Source of the DNA: Rhizobium sp. PDO1-076
GTDB taxonomy: Bacteria > Pseudomonadota > Alphaproteobacteria > Rhizobiales > Rhizobiaceae
Assembly: GCF_000247475.1 (NCBI RefSeq)
Contig: NZ_AHZC01000397.1
Coordinates: forward strand, 30,495-94,494
Length of the DNA: 64,000 nt
Reading direction: 5' to 3'
Program-made: the position numbers and the translations under genes
Notes under the pieces: generated by a model
Told to the model about the DNA's origin: nothing
Databases searched by the model: none
The model's input: only the letters and a program-made list of their open reading frames with translations
Part shown: in pieces, positions 7,256-16,730 of the stretch
Layout: each line of letters begins with the position of its first letter
Numbering within the stretch: the stretch's first letter is position 1

Positions 7256-7990
7256 ATGTTCAGGCCGACTGATTTGACTCGTCGTCAAGAGACTGACGAA
7301 GACGTTTTCCCTTTGGATGCGTTCGTATCCGGACAGTGGGCCGGCAAATTGCTGGCACTGGCACGCGAGCATGGCTTTCGCCACTGCCTGCTTGCGAGTT
7401 TCCCCAAGGGTGATCGGCCGGAGTTCGCTGCCAATCTTCTGGTGACGAATTGGCCACAACCGGTGCGCGAGGCTTATGAAGCGGCCGAAATTTTTGCCGG
7501 AAGCCTGCTGGTGGCGCGCCTCAAGCAGACCATCATGCCGGTGTTCTCCACCGAGAACCTGTTCGTCGGCCAGGCTCCGACAGAGCAGCGGGCCAAGTTG
7601 CTTGCGCTTTTTGACCAGCATGGACTGGGCGGCAGCCTTGCCTTCAGCCTGCATGATCGGCATCTGGCGCAGTATGTTCTGGTTTTTTCCGGACGGCTGG
7701 AACAACCCGATCGCGCCGAACTGGCGATCATGCAGCTTGCGGCAATGGAAATGCTCGACCTTGGTGCGGACGAACTCGTGCCGCGGTATGGCCCGCGGGA
7801 AAAGCTTTCGGCCCGCGAGATCGAATGTCTGCGCTGGTCGGCTGCGGGCAAGAGCAGCGACGAGATCGCCATCATTCTCGATATTTCAACCCATACCGTG
7901 GTCAGCTATCTGAAGAGCGCCATGCGCAAGCTCGAGGCAGTCAACCGCATGCAGGCGGTTGCGCGGGCCTGTCGTTTCCGGTTGCTGTGA
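7256..7990 (+). CDS. LuxR-type transcriptional regulator (autoinducer-domain-like N-terminus)
   Basis: A 244-residue regulator. Residues about 25-165 resemble an autoinducer-binding-type domain, and residues about 175-240 form a GerE/LuxR helix-turn-helix (LSAREIECLRWSAAGKSSDEI, then HTVVSYLKSAMRKLEAVNR). ATG 7256 has AAAGGA six bases upstream; the longer frame from 7130 has no support. No LuxI-type synthase is in the window, so this would be a LuxR solo or a regulator of another ligand. A strong terminator follows. Confidence 0.85.
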   Translation: MFRPTDLTRRQETDEDVFPLDAFVSGQWAGKLLALAREHGFRHCLLASFPKGDRPEFAANLLVTNWPQPVREAYEAAEIFAGSLLVARLKQTIMPVFSTENLFVGQAPTEQRAKLLALFDQHGLGGSLAFSLHDRHLAQYVLVFSGRLEQPDRAELAIMQLAAMEMLDLGADELVPRYGPREKLSAREIECLRWSAAGKSSDEIAIILDISTHTVVSYLKSAMRKLEAVNRMQAVARACRFRLL

Positions 7991-8019
7991 CGGCGCTCCA
8001 CCCCGAATATCGATCACTC

Positions 8020-8054
8020 AAGACGCCGCACATGCCATGTGCGGCGTCTTTTTC
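8020..8054 (+). terminator. Strong terminator after LuxR-type gene
   Basis: A perfect 14-bp stem (AAGACGCCGCACAT with ATGTGCGGCGTCTT) with a three-base loop, followed by TTT. It lies between convergent genes and may serve both. Confidence 0.9.
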
Positions 8055-8073
8055 ATCGCGGTCGATGCCATAG

Positions 8074-9099
8074 CTAAAGCAGCATCACATTGAGTTCAGT
8101 CCTGCCATAGCCGAAGACATATTCTGTCGTGCTATTGTGAAGCAGGGTGATTGTATCACCGCTGTCCAGCCATGCGAGCGTGACGACCGTCGAGGTTCCG
8201 GCACCGCCGGCGTGGTGGACGAGATCTTCTCCGCCATTGCGTCGCAACGCGACCGAATGGTTGCCGCTGCTATTGGCAGTCACCGTCAGAGCCAGCAGGT
8301 AGAATCCTGTTGCCGGGACTAGAAGCGACTTGCCGAATCCCGAGGCAAGGGGTGGGCCGAGCGTGACATCGCCTCCCGACAGATGTAGCAGGTCGAAGCC
8401 GGTCGCCGTGCCGCTCGCCGGCGTCAGTGTTGCAGCCGCCAGGGCCGCGCGCGCCAGCGGTCGCTGATCGTGGCGCACATAACCTTCCGGGGAAATTCCA
8501 ATTGCCTGGCGCCAGCCGGTCACGTCGCTGTTCACCTTGATCGAGAAGCGATCTTCGCCAGCCAAGCCCATTTCGGCGCGGCCCTGCCAGTTGGACTGGA
8601 AGAGCAGACTTGCAGTGTCGGCAGCCGATTGCTTGTTGACGGTCAACCGGTGGCTGTCGCCAGCGTGGTTGAACAGGCTGGCGGGCGAGGATATCGCCAG
8701 TCGGTTGGAACCGTCGGGGGTGGCGGCGACACCGAGTCGATTGAAACTTGCCGTCGATGGCAAGGGAGGGGCGATCCATTGTTCCCCGTCGAAGACCGTC
8801 GGGCGTTGGTCGCTGGCGATATAGCCGCGCCAGCCGATGCGAGGGGCGATGAATACCCAGGCGGCATCCTGATAGAGTGCCAGTTGGCCCTCGCGACCGG
8901 TCCAGGCACCGCTGGTCGGGGCGACCAGCCAATAGATATCGCCCTCGGATGGCGCCGCCGGAGGTTCCGACGCTTCGCCTTGGATGACCAATTGTACCAG
9001 CGCATCCAGACGCTGCAGGGCTTCGTTGTGCGTGACGTGTTTCTGGGCTTGGGCGGGAAGGATGAAAGGCAAGTCGAGATTGCTGGTCGTATCGGACAT
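8074..9099 (-). CDS. DUF2793 phage-tail-like protein
   Basis: About 341 residues. The N-terminal part (about 1-110) matches DUF2793: LPFILPAQAQKHVTHNEAL near the start, then GDIYWLVAP and a WTGREGQLALYQDAAWVF segment. The C-terminal part is Gly/Thr/Ser-rich beta sequence like phage tail-fibre or C1q-like heads. Such proteins occur in alphaproteobacterial phages and beside gene-transfer-agent tail genes. No other phage or GTA gene is nearby, so this is an orphan. The start at 9099 is preferred (GGAGAC site); a longer frame runs to 9198. Confidence 0.75.
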   Translation of the reverse strand: MSDTTSNLDLPFILPAQAQKHVTHNEALQRLDALVQLVIQGEASEPPAAPSEGDIYWLVAPTSGAWTGREGQLALYQDAAWVFIAPRIGWRGYIASDQRPTVFDGEQWIAPPLPSTASFNRLGVAATPDGSNRLAISSPASLFNHAGDSHRLTVNKQSAADTASLLFQSNWQGRAEMGLAGEDRFSIKVNSDVTGWRQAIGISPEGYVRHDQRPLARAALAAATLTPASGTATGFDLLHLSGGDVTLGPPLASGFGKSLLVPATGFYLLALTVTANSSGNHSVALRRNGGEDLVHHAGGAGTSTVVTLAWLDSGDTITLLHNSTTEYVFGYGRTELNVMLL

Positions 9100-9235
9100 C
9101 GGCGTCTCCGTTTCTCTGTGCCTGCATCCGGCGTGATGACGGAGCGTGGCGTGGAAGGAGAAGTGTGCGCCGGATTTTACCGAGGGGGATGAAATCACCC
9201 TGATTTTGTTGAAATCATGAGGTTATTTGGAAAAC

Positions 9236-10066
9236 TCATCCCCGCTGCGGCGGGCTTGCCCAGGCAATGAAGTCGGGATTGGCGAAATCGGTCTCGTGAA
9301 TTCGGTTGCGCTTGCCGTAGACGAGCGGCTGGTGATCGGTCGTCAGCGTGATGCCGCCCGCTGCTCTCAGGACGGCATCGCCCGCGGCTGTGTCCCATTC
9401 CATGGTGCGGCCGAAGCGCGGGTAGAGATCGGCTTCGCCCTCGGCCAGAAGACAGAATTTCAGTGACGAACCAACGGTGCGGCGCTCCGGAATGCCGTTG
9501 TCGCGGATATAGGCCTCGGTCGCTTCGCTGTTGTGCGAGCGGCTGACCAGGGCGCAGGCCTTGGGATGGGTCGGGCGCCCCTTAATCGCGGACCGCGCCG
9601 TCACCTGGAAATGCTCATCGATGATCAGCTTTTCCGCCTTGTTCCCGAAGCCGAGATAGGCAATGCCCAGAGCCGGTGCATAGACCATGCCGATGGTCGG
9701 CACACCGTGTTCGACGAGGGCGATGTTGACGGTGAAATCGTCATGGCCGGCGATGAATTCGCGTGTGCCGTCAAGCGGATCGACCAGCAGGAAGCGCTGG
9801 CCTTCGGTTGCGGGCACATCGCCTGCGGCAACTGCTTCCTCGGCCACCACCGGCAGGTGCGGCAGATGGGCGATCAGGTCTGCCAGGATCAGGTTTTCGG
9901 CGGCCTCATCCGCCTCGGTCACCGGTGTGCTGTCGCCCTTGAGGCGGACATCGGGACCGGCTCGATAGATATCGAGAATGATCCGGCCGGCGCCAAGGGC
10001 TGCCTGCTCGAAAATCCGCGCGATCGCTGCGTCGTCGGCCACTGGTCCGTTTCCTCTGTCGTCCAT
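9236..10066 (-). CDS. cysQ: 3'(2'),5'-bisphosphate nucleotidase CysQ
   Basis: A 276-residue member of the inositol-phosphatase superfamily. The metal-binding motifs are visible: V-V-A-E-E (Glu ligands), D-P-L-D-G-T-R-E-F (catalytic Asp pair) and W-D-T-A-A-G-D-A near the C-terminus. CysQ hydrolyses 3'-phosphoadenosine 5'-phosphate left by sulfate assimilation. The start at 10066 fits the family length; the longer frame to 10207 adds an unlikely Cys/Arg-rich extension. It is divergent from soxB. Confidence 0.9.
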   Translation of the reverse strand: MDDRGNGPVADDAAIARIFEQAALGAGRIILDIYRAGPDVRLKGDSTPVTEADEAAENLILADLIAHLPHLPVVAEEAVAAGDVPATEGQRFLLVDPLDGTREFIAGHDDFTVNIALVEHGVPTIGMVYAPALGIAYLGFGNKAEKLIIDEHFQVTARSAIKGRPTHPKACALVSRSHNSEATEAYIRDNGIPERRTVGSSLKFCLLAEGEADLYPRFGRTMEWDTAAGDAVLRAAGGITLTTDHQPLVYGKRNRIHETDFANPDFIAWASPPQRG

Positions 10067-10279
10067 CCGTGATTTCACGTTCGCACGGTTGGTGTAAAGT
10101 GATCTTTCACCATATGCGCAGGAGATTGGCAGGAGATTGCGGCATCGTTGCGCGTGTCCACGCTGCACCGCCGTGGAACAAAGCGCGGCATGTCTCAAAC
10201 AAAACAATTTTCGTCCTGATTGCGCTTGCTCTTTGTGACGCCTATGCGAATGTGCGGCGATATTTTCAGAGGATGGTTG

Positions 10280-11533
10280 ATGCGTTATTCGGCCCTTTCA
10301 ATCTTTCGACAGGCACTTTCCGGCAATCGCAACTGGGCGCCGATGTGGCGTGAGCCGGAGCCCAAGCCGCATTATGACGTGATCATCGTCGGCGGTGGCG
10401 GGCATGGTCTGGCGACCGCCTATTATCTCGCCAAGGAATTCGGCATCACCAATGTCGCGGTGCTGGAAAAAAGCTATCTCGGCTCGGGCAATGTCGGCCG
10501 CAACACGACGATCATCCGCTCGAACTACCTGCTGGAAGGCAATGAGCCGTTCTACGAGTTCTCGATGAAGCTCTGGGAAGGGCTGGAGCAGGACTTCAAC
10601 TACAATGCCATGGTGTCGCAGCGCGGCATCGTCAATCTCTTCCATTCCGACGGCCAGCGCGACGCCTATGCGCGGCGCGGCAATGCGATGATGATGCATG
10701 GCGTGGCCGCCGAGCTGCTCGATCGTGAGCAGGTGCACAAGATGATGCCCTATCTCAACTACGATCATGCGCGTTTCCCGATCCTGGGCGGTCTCCTGCA
10801 GAAGCGCGGCGGTACGGCGCGCCATGACGCAGTTGCCTGGGGGTATGGCCGCGGCGCCGACAGCCGCGGCGTCGACCTGATCCAGAACTGCGAGGTCACC
10901 GGCATCCGCCGCGACGAGGCGGGCAATGTTCAGGGTGTCGAGACCAGTCGCGGCTTTATCGGCTGTAACAAGCTGGCGCTGGCGACGGCGGGCCACACGT
11001 CCGTCACCGGCCAGATGGCCGGGCTGGAACTGCCGATCGAGACGCATGTGCTGCAGGCCTTCGTGTCGGAAGGCATCAAGCCGGTGATCGACAATGTCAT
11101 CACCTATGGCGCCGGGCATTTCTACATCTCGCAGTCCGACAAGGGCGGCTTGGTCTTCGGTGCCGACATCGACTATTATTCGTCCTATGCGCAGCGCGGT
11201 AACCTGGCGACGGTCGAGCACACGATTGAGGAGGGCGTTTCGCTGATACCCGGGCTTTCGCGCGTCAGGGTCCTGCGCGCCTGGGGCGGGGTGATGGACA
11301 TGTCGATGGACGGATCGCCGATCATCGACAGGACACCGATAGACAACCTCTATTTGAACTGCGGCTGGTGTTACGGCGGCTTCAAGGCGACGCCGGCTTC
11401 AGGCTTCTGTTTCGCCCATCTGATCGCCAAGAACGAAGCCCATCCCGTTACCCGTCTGCTCCGGCTCGACCGCTTCAAGCGCGGTTTTGCCGTGGATGAA
11501 GGCGGCAAGGGCCCGCAACCGAATTTGCATTGA
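10280..11533 (+). CDS. soxB: Sarcosine oxidase beta subunit
   Basis: The 417-residue flavoprotein subunit of heterotetrameric sarcosine oxidase, which oxidises sarcosine to glycine and passes the one-carbon unit to tetrahydrofolate. The FAD Rossmann motif is VIIVGGGGHGLATAYYL (residues 35-51). The TARHDAVAWG segment (about 179-188) probably contains the His that binds FMN covalently in this family. The C-terminal GWCYGGFKATPASG is also typical. ATG 10280 has GAGG upstream and gives the usual subunit length. It is the first gene of a tightly packed soxBDAG operon. Confidence 0.95.
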   Translation: MRYSALSIFRQALSGNRNWAPMWREPEPKPHYDVIIVGGGGHGLATAYYLAKEFGITNVAVLEKSYLGSGNVGRNTTIIRSNYLLEGNEPFYEFSMKLWEGLEQDFNYNAMVSQRGIVNLFHSDGQRDAYARRGNAMMMHGVAAELLDREQVHKMMPYLNYDHARFPILGGLLQKRGGTARHDAVAWGYGRGADSRGVDLIQNCEVTGIRRDEAGNVQGVETSRGFIGCNKLALATAGHTSVTGQMAGLELPIETHVLQAFVSEGIKPVIDNVITYGAGHFYISQSDKGGLVFGADIDYYSSYAQRGNLATVEHTIEEGVSLIPGLSRVRVLRAWGGVMDMSMDGSPIIDRTPIDNLYLNCGWCYGGFKATPASGFCFAHLIAKNEAHPVTRLLRLDRFKRGFAVDEGGKGPQPNLH

Positions 11534-11542
11534 GATCCGATC

Positions 11543-11824
11543 ATGGCCAGCCTCATCACTTGCCCGCATTGCGGGATTCGTCCGAAGGAAGAGTTCTCGA
11601 TCCGTGGAGACGCGAGCCCGGTGCGTCCCGCGGCAGCGGCATCCGACGATGCCTGGTACGCCTATGTATTCGTTCGTGACAATCCGAAGGGCCGGATCAT
11701 CGAGCATTGGCATCATTCGGCCGGATGTCGTCGCTGGCTGGTGGTCGAGCGCGATAACGCGGCTAGTCACGAGGTCTATAGCGTGACGGATGCCAGCGTG
11801 CATGCGAAGGGAGCTGCCCGATGA
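11543..11824 (+). CDS. soxD: Sarcosine oxidase delta subunit
   Basis: A 93-residue small zinc-binding subunit. Cys7 and Cys10 in CPHCG, together with His57/His58 and Cys62 in EHWHHSAGC, supply the zinc ligands known from heterotetrameric sarcosine oxidase. It stabilises the complex. It starts nine bases after soxB and overlaps the soxA start by four (ATGA), implying translational coupling. Confidence 0.95.
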   Translation: MASLITCPHCGIRPKEEFSIRGDASPVRPAAAASDDAWYAYVFVRDNPKGRIIEHWHHSAGCRRWLVVERDNAASHEVYSVTDASVHAKGAAR

Positions 11825-14775
11825 CCGGTTCGCGTCTGTCTTCCGGCGGCCTCGTCAATCGTGGCCGCAGCCTTTCCTTCACCTTCGACGGCCAGACGAT
11901 GAAGGGGTTCGAAGGCGATACGCTCGCTTCGGCACTGATCGCCAATGACCAGATGCTGGTCGGCCGTTCGTTCAAGTATCACCGCCCGCGCGGCATCGTC
12001 ACGGCCGGCTCTTCGGAGCCCAACGCCCTTGTGACGATTGGTTCCGGCGGCCGCGCCGAGCCCAATACGCGGGCGACCATGGCCGAGCTCTACCAGGGCA
12101 TGGAAGCGACGAGCCAGAACCGCTGGCCGTCGCTGAAATACGATGTCGGCGCGGTCAACAGCCTGCTGTCGCCATTCCTCAGTGCCGGTTTCTACTACAA
12201 GACCTTCATGTGGCCGAAGCCGTTCTGGGAAAAGGTATACGAGCCGATCATCCGCCGCGCGGCGGGTCTCGGCAAGACGCCGTTCGAGGTTGACCCCGAT
12301 CGCTACGAAAAATCCTGGGCGCATTGCGACCTGCTGGTGATCGGCGCAGGGCCAACCGGCCTGATGGCAGCCAGGGCTGCGGCGCGGGCGGGCATGCGCG
12401 TGATCCTTGCGGACGAGAGCTTCCGTTTCGGCGGCTCGCTGCTCAGCGAGCGGGTCTCGGTCGGCGGCATGGCGGCTGCCGACTACGCCCAGAGCGTCGT
12501 CGACGAACTGAAGACCCTCGCCAATGTCACCTTGATGCCGCGCACGACCGTATTCGGCTGGTATGACGACAATGTCTTCGGAGCCGTTGAAAAGGTGCAG
12601 AAGCATGTGGCGCAGCCGTCGTCCGACCTGCCGGTCGAGCGGGTCTGGCGGATCGTCGCCAAGCGCGCGATCCTGGCGTCGGGTGCCGAAGAGCGGCCGC
12701 TTGTGTTCGGCGGCAATGACAAACCCGGCGTCATGACGTCCGGCGCGGTTCGCACCTATCTCAACCGCTATGGCGTGGCGGCTGGTCGGGAAGTGGCGAT
12801 CTTCACCAATGGCGGTGCCGGTTATCGGACCGCTGCGGATCTGATAGCCGCCGGCGTCAGCATCTCTGCAATCATCGATGGGCGTGTGCAGTCGGGCGAT
12901 GAAGCGCCGACGGGCGTTCGGGTCATTCGCGGCGGGGCTGTGGTCGATACCAAGGGACGCCACCGCATTTCCGGCCTGATCGTCGAGCGCTCCGGCCATC
13001 AGGAGGAGATATCCTGCGATGCTCTGGCAATGAGCGGCGGCTTCAGTCCGATCGTGCATCTTGCCTGCCAGCGCGGGGAAAAGCCGGTTTGGTCGGACGC
13101 GCACCAGGCATTCCTGGCGCCGGATGTCGGCGGCGGGCTGCGGGTTGCCGGTTCGGCCGCGGGCGTCGCTTCGCTCACCGCCTGCCTGCGCGACGGCGCT
13201 GAAAAGGCACATGATGCGATTGGCGATCTCGGCCGGTTGGTCGGGCTAGTCGATGTGCCGGAGGTCGAGGGTGAATTCGATGCGGATTTTGCGCCGCTCT
13301 GGTACGTGCCGGGCGCAAAGGGCAAGGCCTTTGTCGACTTCCAGAACGACGTGCATGTGAAAGACCTGAGCCTTGCCCAGCGCGAGGCGATGGGCCATGT
13401 CGAGCACACCAAGCGCTACACCACGGGCGGCATGGCAACCGACCAGGGCAAGCTCGGCAATATCAACACCATCGGCATCATGGCTGGCATGCGTGGCGTG
13501 TCGCCGGCCGAAATCGGTACGACGACCTTCCGGCCTTTCTATACGCCGGTTTCCTTCGGGGCGATGGCAGGGACGTCCCGGGCCGAACATTCGCGGCCGG
13601 TGCGCACCTCGCCGCTGCATGGCTGGGCGAAGAAGCAGGGGGCCGTCTTCGTCGAATCCGGCCTGTGGTATCGGTCCTCCTGGTTCCCGCGTGAGGGGGA
13701 AAAAACCTGGCGCGAGGCAGTAGACCGCGAAGTGCTGAACGTGCGCGCCAATGCCGGTCTCTGCGATGTGTCGACGCTCGGCAAGATCGAGGTGTTCGGC
13801 AAGGATGCGGCGGAATTCCTCAACCGGCTCTATTCCAATGCCTTCCTCAAGCTTCCCGTCGGCAAGGCCCGCTACGGGCTGATGCTGCGCGAAGACGGGA
13901 TGATCTATGACGACGGCACGACCAGCCGGCTGTCGGACGAGCATTTCTTCGTCACCACGACCACGGCCTATGCCGGCGAGGTGATGACGCATATGGAATT
14001 CTGCGCCCAGGCCCTATGGCCGGATCTCGACGTGCGTTTCGTGTCTTCGTCCGACGAATGGGCGCAGATGGCGATTGCAGGCCCCAAGGCCCGCATCATC
14101 CTTGAGCAGATCGTCGATCACGACATTTCCAATGAAGCCTTCCCATTCCTGTCGGCGCGTGAAGTGCTGCTCAAGGGCGGCCTAAAGGCGCGGCTGTTCC
14201 GGATTTCTTTTTCCGGCGAACTCGCTTTCGAGCTGGCGGTGCCGGCCAACTACGGCGAGGCAGTTGCCGACGCGATCATGGCGGCAGGAAAGCCGCATGG
14301 CATCTGCGCCTATGGCGTCGAGGCGTTGAACGTGCTGCGGATCGAGAAGGGCCATATTACCCACAGCGAGATCGATGGCGCGACGACGCCGGACGATCTG
14401 GGGCTCGGTCGCATGTTCTCGACCCAGAAACCGGACTTCATCGGCAAGCGTCTGTCGAGTCGTTTTGGCCTGACAGCTGCCGATCGTCCGCAACTCGTCG
14501 GCCTGCGGCCGATCGAGAAGGAGGAGATCAAGGCGGGGGCGCATCTTCTGAAGGATGGCGTGGATCCCTCGATGCGCAACGACCAGGGCTATGTCACCTC
14601 GGTCTGCTATTCTCCGTCGCTGGGATCCTATATCGGGCTTGCTCTGTTGAAATCGGGACGCGAGCGGATCGGCGAAAAGATCGTCGTCTGGGATGCCCTG
14701 CGTCGCAGCGAAACGGTGGCCGAGGTGTGCAATCCGGTGTTCTACGATCCAGACAACAAGAAACTTCACCTGTAA
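11821..14775 (+). CDS. soxA: Sarcosine oxidase alpha subunit
   Basis: The 984-residue large subunit. The N-terminal part (about 1-110) is the ferredoxin-like fold that lacks cluster cysteines. A dinucleotide-binding Rossmann motif, LLVIGAGPTGLMAARAA, starts at residue 171. The C-terminal half (about 600-980) is a GcvT-like aminomethyltransferase fold that binds tetrahydrofolate and captures the formaldehyde-level carbon as methylene-THF. Conserved blocks include the NVLRIEKGH segment. The start overlaps soxD by four bases. Confidence 0.96.
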   Translation: MTGSRLSSGGLVNRGRSLSFTFDGQTMKGFEGDTLASALIANDQMLVGRSFKYHRPRGIVTAGSSEPNALVTIGSGGRAEPNTRATMAELYQGMEATSQNRWPSLKYDVGAVNSLLSPFLSAGFYYKTFMWPKPFWEKVYEPIIRRAAGLGKTPFEVDPDRYEKSWAHCDLLVIGAGPTGLMAARAAARAGMRVILADESFRFGGSLLSERVSVGGMAAADYAQSVVDELKTLANVTLMPRTTVFGWYDDNVFGAVEKVQKHVAQPSSDLPVERVWRIVAKRAILASGAEERPLVFGGNDKPGVMTSGAVRTYLNRYGVAAGREVAIFTNGGAGYRTAADLIAAGVSISAIIDGRVQSGDEAPTGVRVIRGGAVVDTKGRHRISGLIVERSGHQEEISCDALAMSGGFSPIVHLACQRGEKPVWSDAHQAFLAPDVGGGLRVAGSAAGVASLTACLRDGAEKAHDAIGDLGRLVGLVDVPEVEGEFDADFAPLWYVPGAKGKAFVDFQNDVHVKDLSLAQREAMGHVEHTKRYTTGGMATDQGKLGNINTIGIMAGMRGVSPAEIGTTTFRPFYTPVSFGAMAGTSRAEHSRPVRTSPLHGWAKKQGAVFVESGLWYRSSWFPREGEKTWREAVDREVLNVRANAGLCDVSTLGKIEVFGKDAAEFLNRLYSNAFLKLPVGKARYGLMLREDGMIYDDGTTSRLSDEHFFVTTTTAYAGEVMTHMEFCAQALWPDLDVRFVSSSDEWAQMAIAGPKARIILEQIVDHDISNEAFPFLSAREVLLKGGLKARLFRISFSGELAFELAVPANYGEAVADAIMAAGKPHGICAYGVEALNVLRIEKGHITHSEIDGATTPDDLGLGRMFSTQKPDFIGKRLSSRFGLTAADRPQLVGLRPIEKEEIKAGAHLLKDGVDPSMRNDQGYVTSVCYSPSLGSYIGLALLKSGRERIGEKIVVWDALRRSETVAEVCNPVFYDPDNKKLHL

Positions 14776-14786
14776 GGAGCAGCGCC

Positions 14787-15341
14787 ATGCCCATGACCTA
14801 TGCCAGCCGGCACGTGCTCGAGGATCATATTGCCGGTTTCGAGGCGACAGCCAATCCGCACCATTTGTCGATTGTCCGGGCGCCGACGGTTTTCTCAGTT
14901 CTGGTGCATGAGGGCCATCAAGCCGATATTGACGAAGCGCTGAGCAATCTGGAGGACGTCTCGGTGCGCTTTGCCGGACCGAATGAATGGCTGCTGGTCA
15001 GCGAAGACGTGTCGAGTGATGCTCTGGCTCGCCAGTTGAGCGATCTCGGATCGACCAGGGTGTCGTTTGTCGAGCAGAGCGATGGCCGTGTGGTGCTGAG
15101 GATCGGCGGTCCAAGGGTTCGCTCGATCCTGGCAAAATGCGTGGCCGTTGATCTGCATGCCGATGTATTCGAAGTCGGCCAGTCCGCCAATGTGCTGTTC
15201 TGCCATGTTGCGGCAAACCTTACGCGGACTGGTGCCGACAGTTTCGAGATCGTTGTCATGCGCAGTTTTGCCGGCTTCGTGTTCGACGAGGTCTGCGAGA
15301 TGGGCCGCGAATTTGCGATGACGGCGGGTTTTGCCAGGTAA
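14787..15341 (+). CDS. soxG: Sarcosine oxidase gamma subunit
   Basis: A 184-residue subunit of the heterotetrameric oxidase, distantly related to GcvT. Features include FAGPNEWLLVSED and the DSFEIVVMRSFAGFVF block near the C-terminus. The ATG at 14787 follows AAGGAG. It is the last gene of soxBDAG; no folate genes (glyA, folD, purU) follow, unlike many sox operons. Confidence 0.92.
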   Translation: MPMTYASRHVLEDHIAGFEATANPHHLSIVRAPTVFSVLVHEGHQADIDEALSNLEDVSVRFAGPNEWLLVSEDVSSDALARQLSDLGSTRVSFVEQSDGRVVLRIGGPRVRSILAKCVAVDLHADVFEVGQSANVLFCHVAANLTRTGADSFEIVVMRSFAGFVFDEVCEMGREFAMTAGFAR

Positions 15342-15460
15342 GGCCCCCCTCTGACGAGAGTTCATCCACAGCGACGTGGCTCATCGTCGGTCCTCGACGG
15401 GGTGATCTACGCGTGCATTCCGTGCGTAGCGTAGGTGAAAGTCGTATTTAAAGGCATTTG

Positions 15461-16582
15461 ATGTTTCATATTATCTTCGGGCTGCCGTGGCTGGTGGTCG
15501 TCTCAAGATTCATCCAACCTTTGCCGTGGATCTGGACCGTCAAGCTGTCGCTTGCGGCACTGCTGTTGATTGCATCCCAGTACCATTTCTTCAGCCGTCT
15601 CTCATCGGGATCGGTTTTCTCTCCCGAATTTCCGCGATATGTCGTGATCGGCTTCAATGTCCTGTTCGGCGCGATCCTGCTGCTGGCCGTCTTCCAACTT
15701 CTGCTGGACGCGGTCTCGCTGCTGATCCTGGTGGCGAAGGGCTCGTTTCCTGTCGTGCCGGTCGGTGTGCGATACGCCATGGGCATTACGGCCATTGCGC
15801 TGTCGGCTCTCGGTGTCAGCCGCGCCATCGTCGTCCCCCCGGTCAAGGACATGGAAATCGCCATACCCGGCTTGCCGGCCCCGTTTGACGGCTATCGTCT
15901 CGTGCAACTGACCGATCTCCATATCAGCCGGCTTTTTCCGGCCGCATGGACGGAAGCGGTGGTGTTGCAAACGAATGCGCTCGATGCGGACCTGATCGTG
16001 ATCACCGGTGATCTGATCGACGGAAGCGTCGAGCATCGGCGCAACGATGTCGCAGCGCTTGCCAGACTGCAGGCGCCGGATGGGGTTTATACCATCCCGG
16101 GAAACCACGAATACTTCTTCGGCGTCGATAACTGGATGCGACATTTCGAAGGCCAGAACATGCGAATCTTGTCGAACAGCCACGTTGTCCTTGCGCGGGG
16201 CGGGGCCGAACTGGTTCTGGCAGGGGTCACCGACCTGTCGGCAGCGGCAACAGGCTCGCCCGCTCCGGACCTGTCTGCGGCCTTGCGCGGCGCTCCTGCC
16301 AATGTGCCGGTCGTGCTGCTCGATCATCAGCCGATGCAGGCGGCAAAGGCAGCCGAATCCGGCGTGGCGCTGCAGCTTTCCGGGCACACGCATGGCGGCA
16401 TGATCGTCGGTCTGGACCGGGTGGTCGGCGCGGCGAACAATGGTTTCGTGTCAGGCCTCTACCAGGTCGGGGGTATGCAGCTCTACGTCAACAATGGCAC
16501 AGGGCTGTGGCCCGGTTTTGCCCTGAGGCTCGGAACGACGGCCGAACTCACCCGCATCACGCTCCGGCGGGCGGCCTCATGA
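15461..16582 (+). CDS. Membrane-anchored metallophosphoesterase (YaeI/YkuE-like)
   Basis: A 373-residue protein. Three to four hydrophobic helices occupy residues 1-125, followed by a calcineurin-like phosphoesterase domain with every metal motif: Asp152-Leu-His154 (TDLH), Gly-Asp184 (ITGDLID), Asn215-His216 (GNHE) and a C-terminal GHTHGG. The family includes lipid-processing enzymes such as YaeI; the substrate here is not determined. It sits between soxG and a second demethylating enzyme but has no clear link to them. Confidence 0.88.
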   Translation: MFHIIFGLPWLVVVSRFIQPLPWIWTVKLSLAALLLIASQYHFFSRLSSGSVFSPEFPRYVVIGFNVLFGAILLLAVFQLLLDAVSLLILVAKGSFPVVPVGVRYAMGITAIALSALGVSRAIVVPPVKDMEIAIPGLPAPFDGYRLVQLTDLHISRLFPAAWTEAVVLQTNALDADLIVITGDLIDGSVEHRRNDVAALARLQAPDGVYTIPGNHEYFFGVDNWMRHFEGQNMRILSNSHVVLARGGAELVLAGVTDLSAAATGSPAPDLSAALRGAPANVPVVLLDHQPMQAAKAAESGVALQLSGHTHGGMIVGLDRVVGAANNGFVSGLYQVGGMQLYVNNGTGLWPGFALRLGTTAELTRITLRRAAS

Positions 16583-16730
16583 GAACCTGCCGCGGTCTTG
16601 CTCTGGCCGCGGCGTTATCCGGATAATTTCTTTGTCTTGCGCGACATGTTTCGTCGCAGCATGGGCTTCCGACTTTTCCCGTGCCGCTCTAGCTTCGGAC
16701 AACAGCCTGTCCGCGCCAAAGGAGCGTTTT

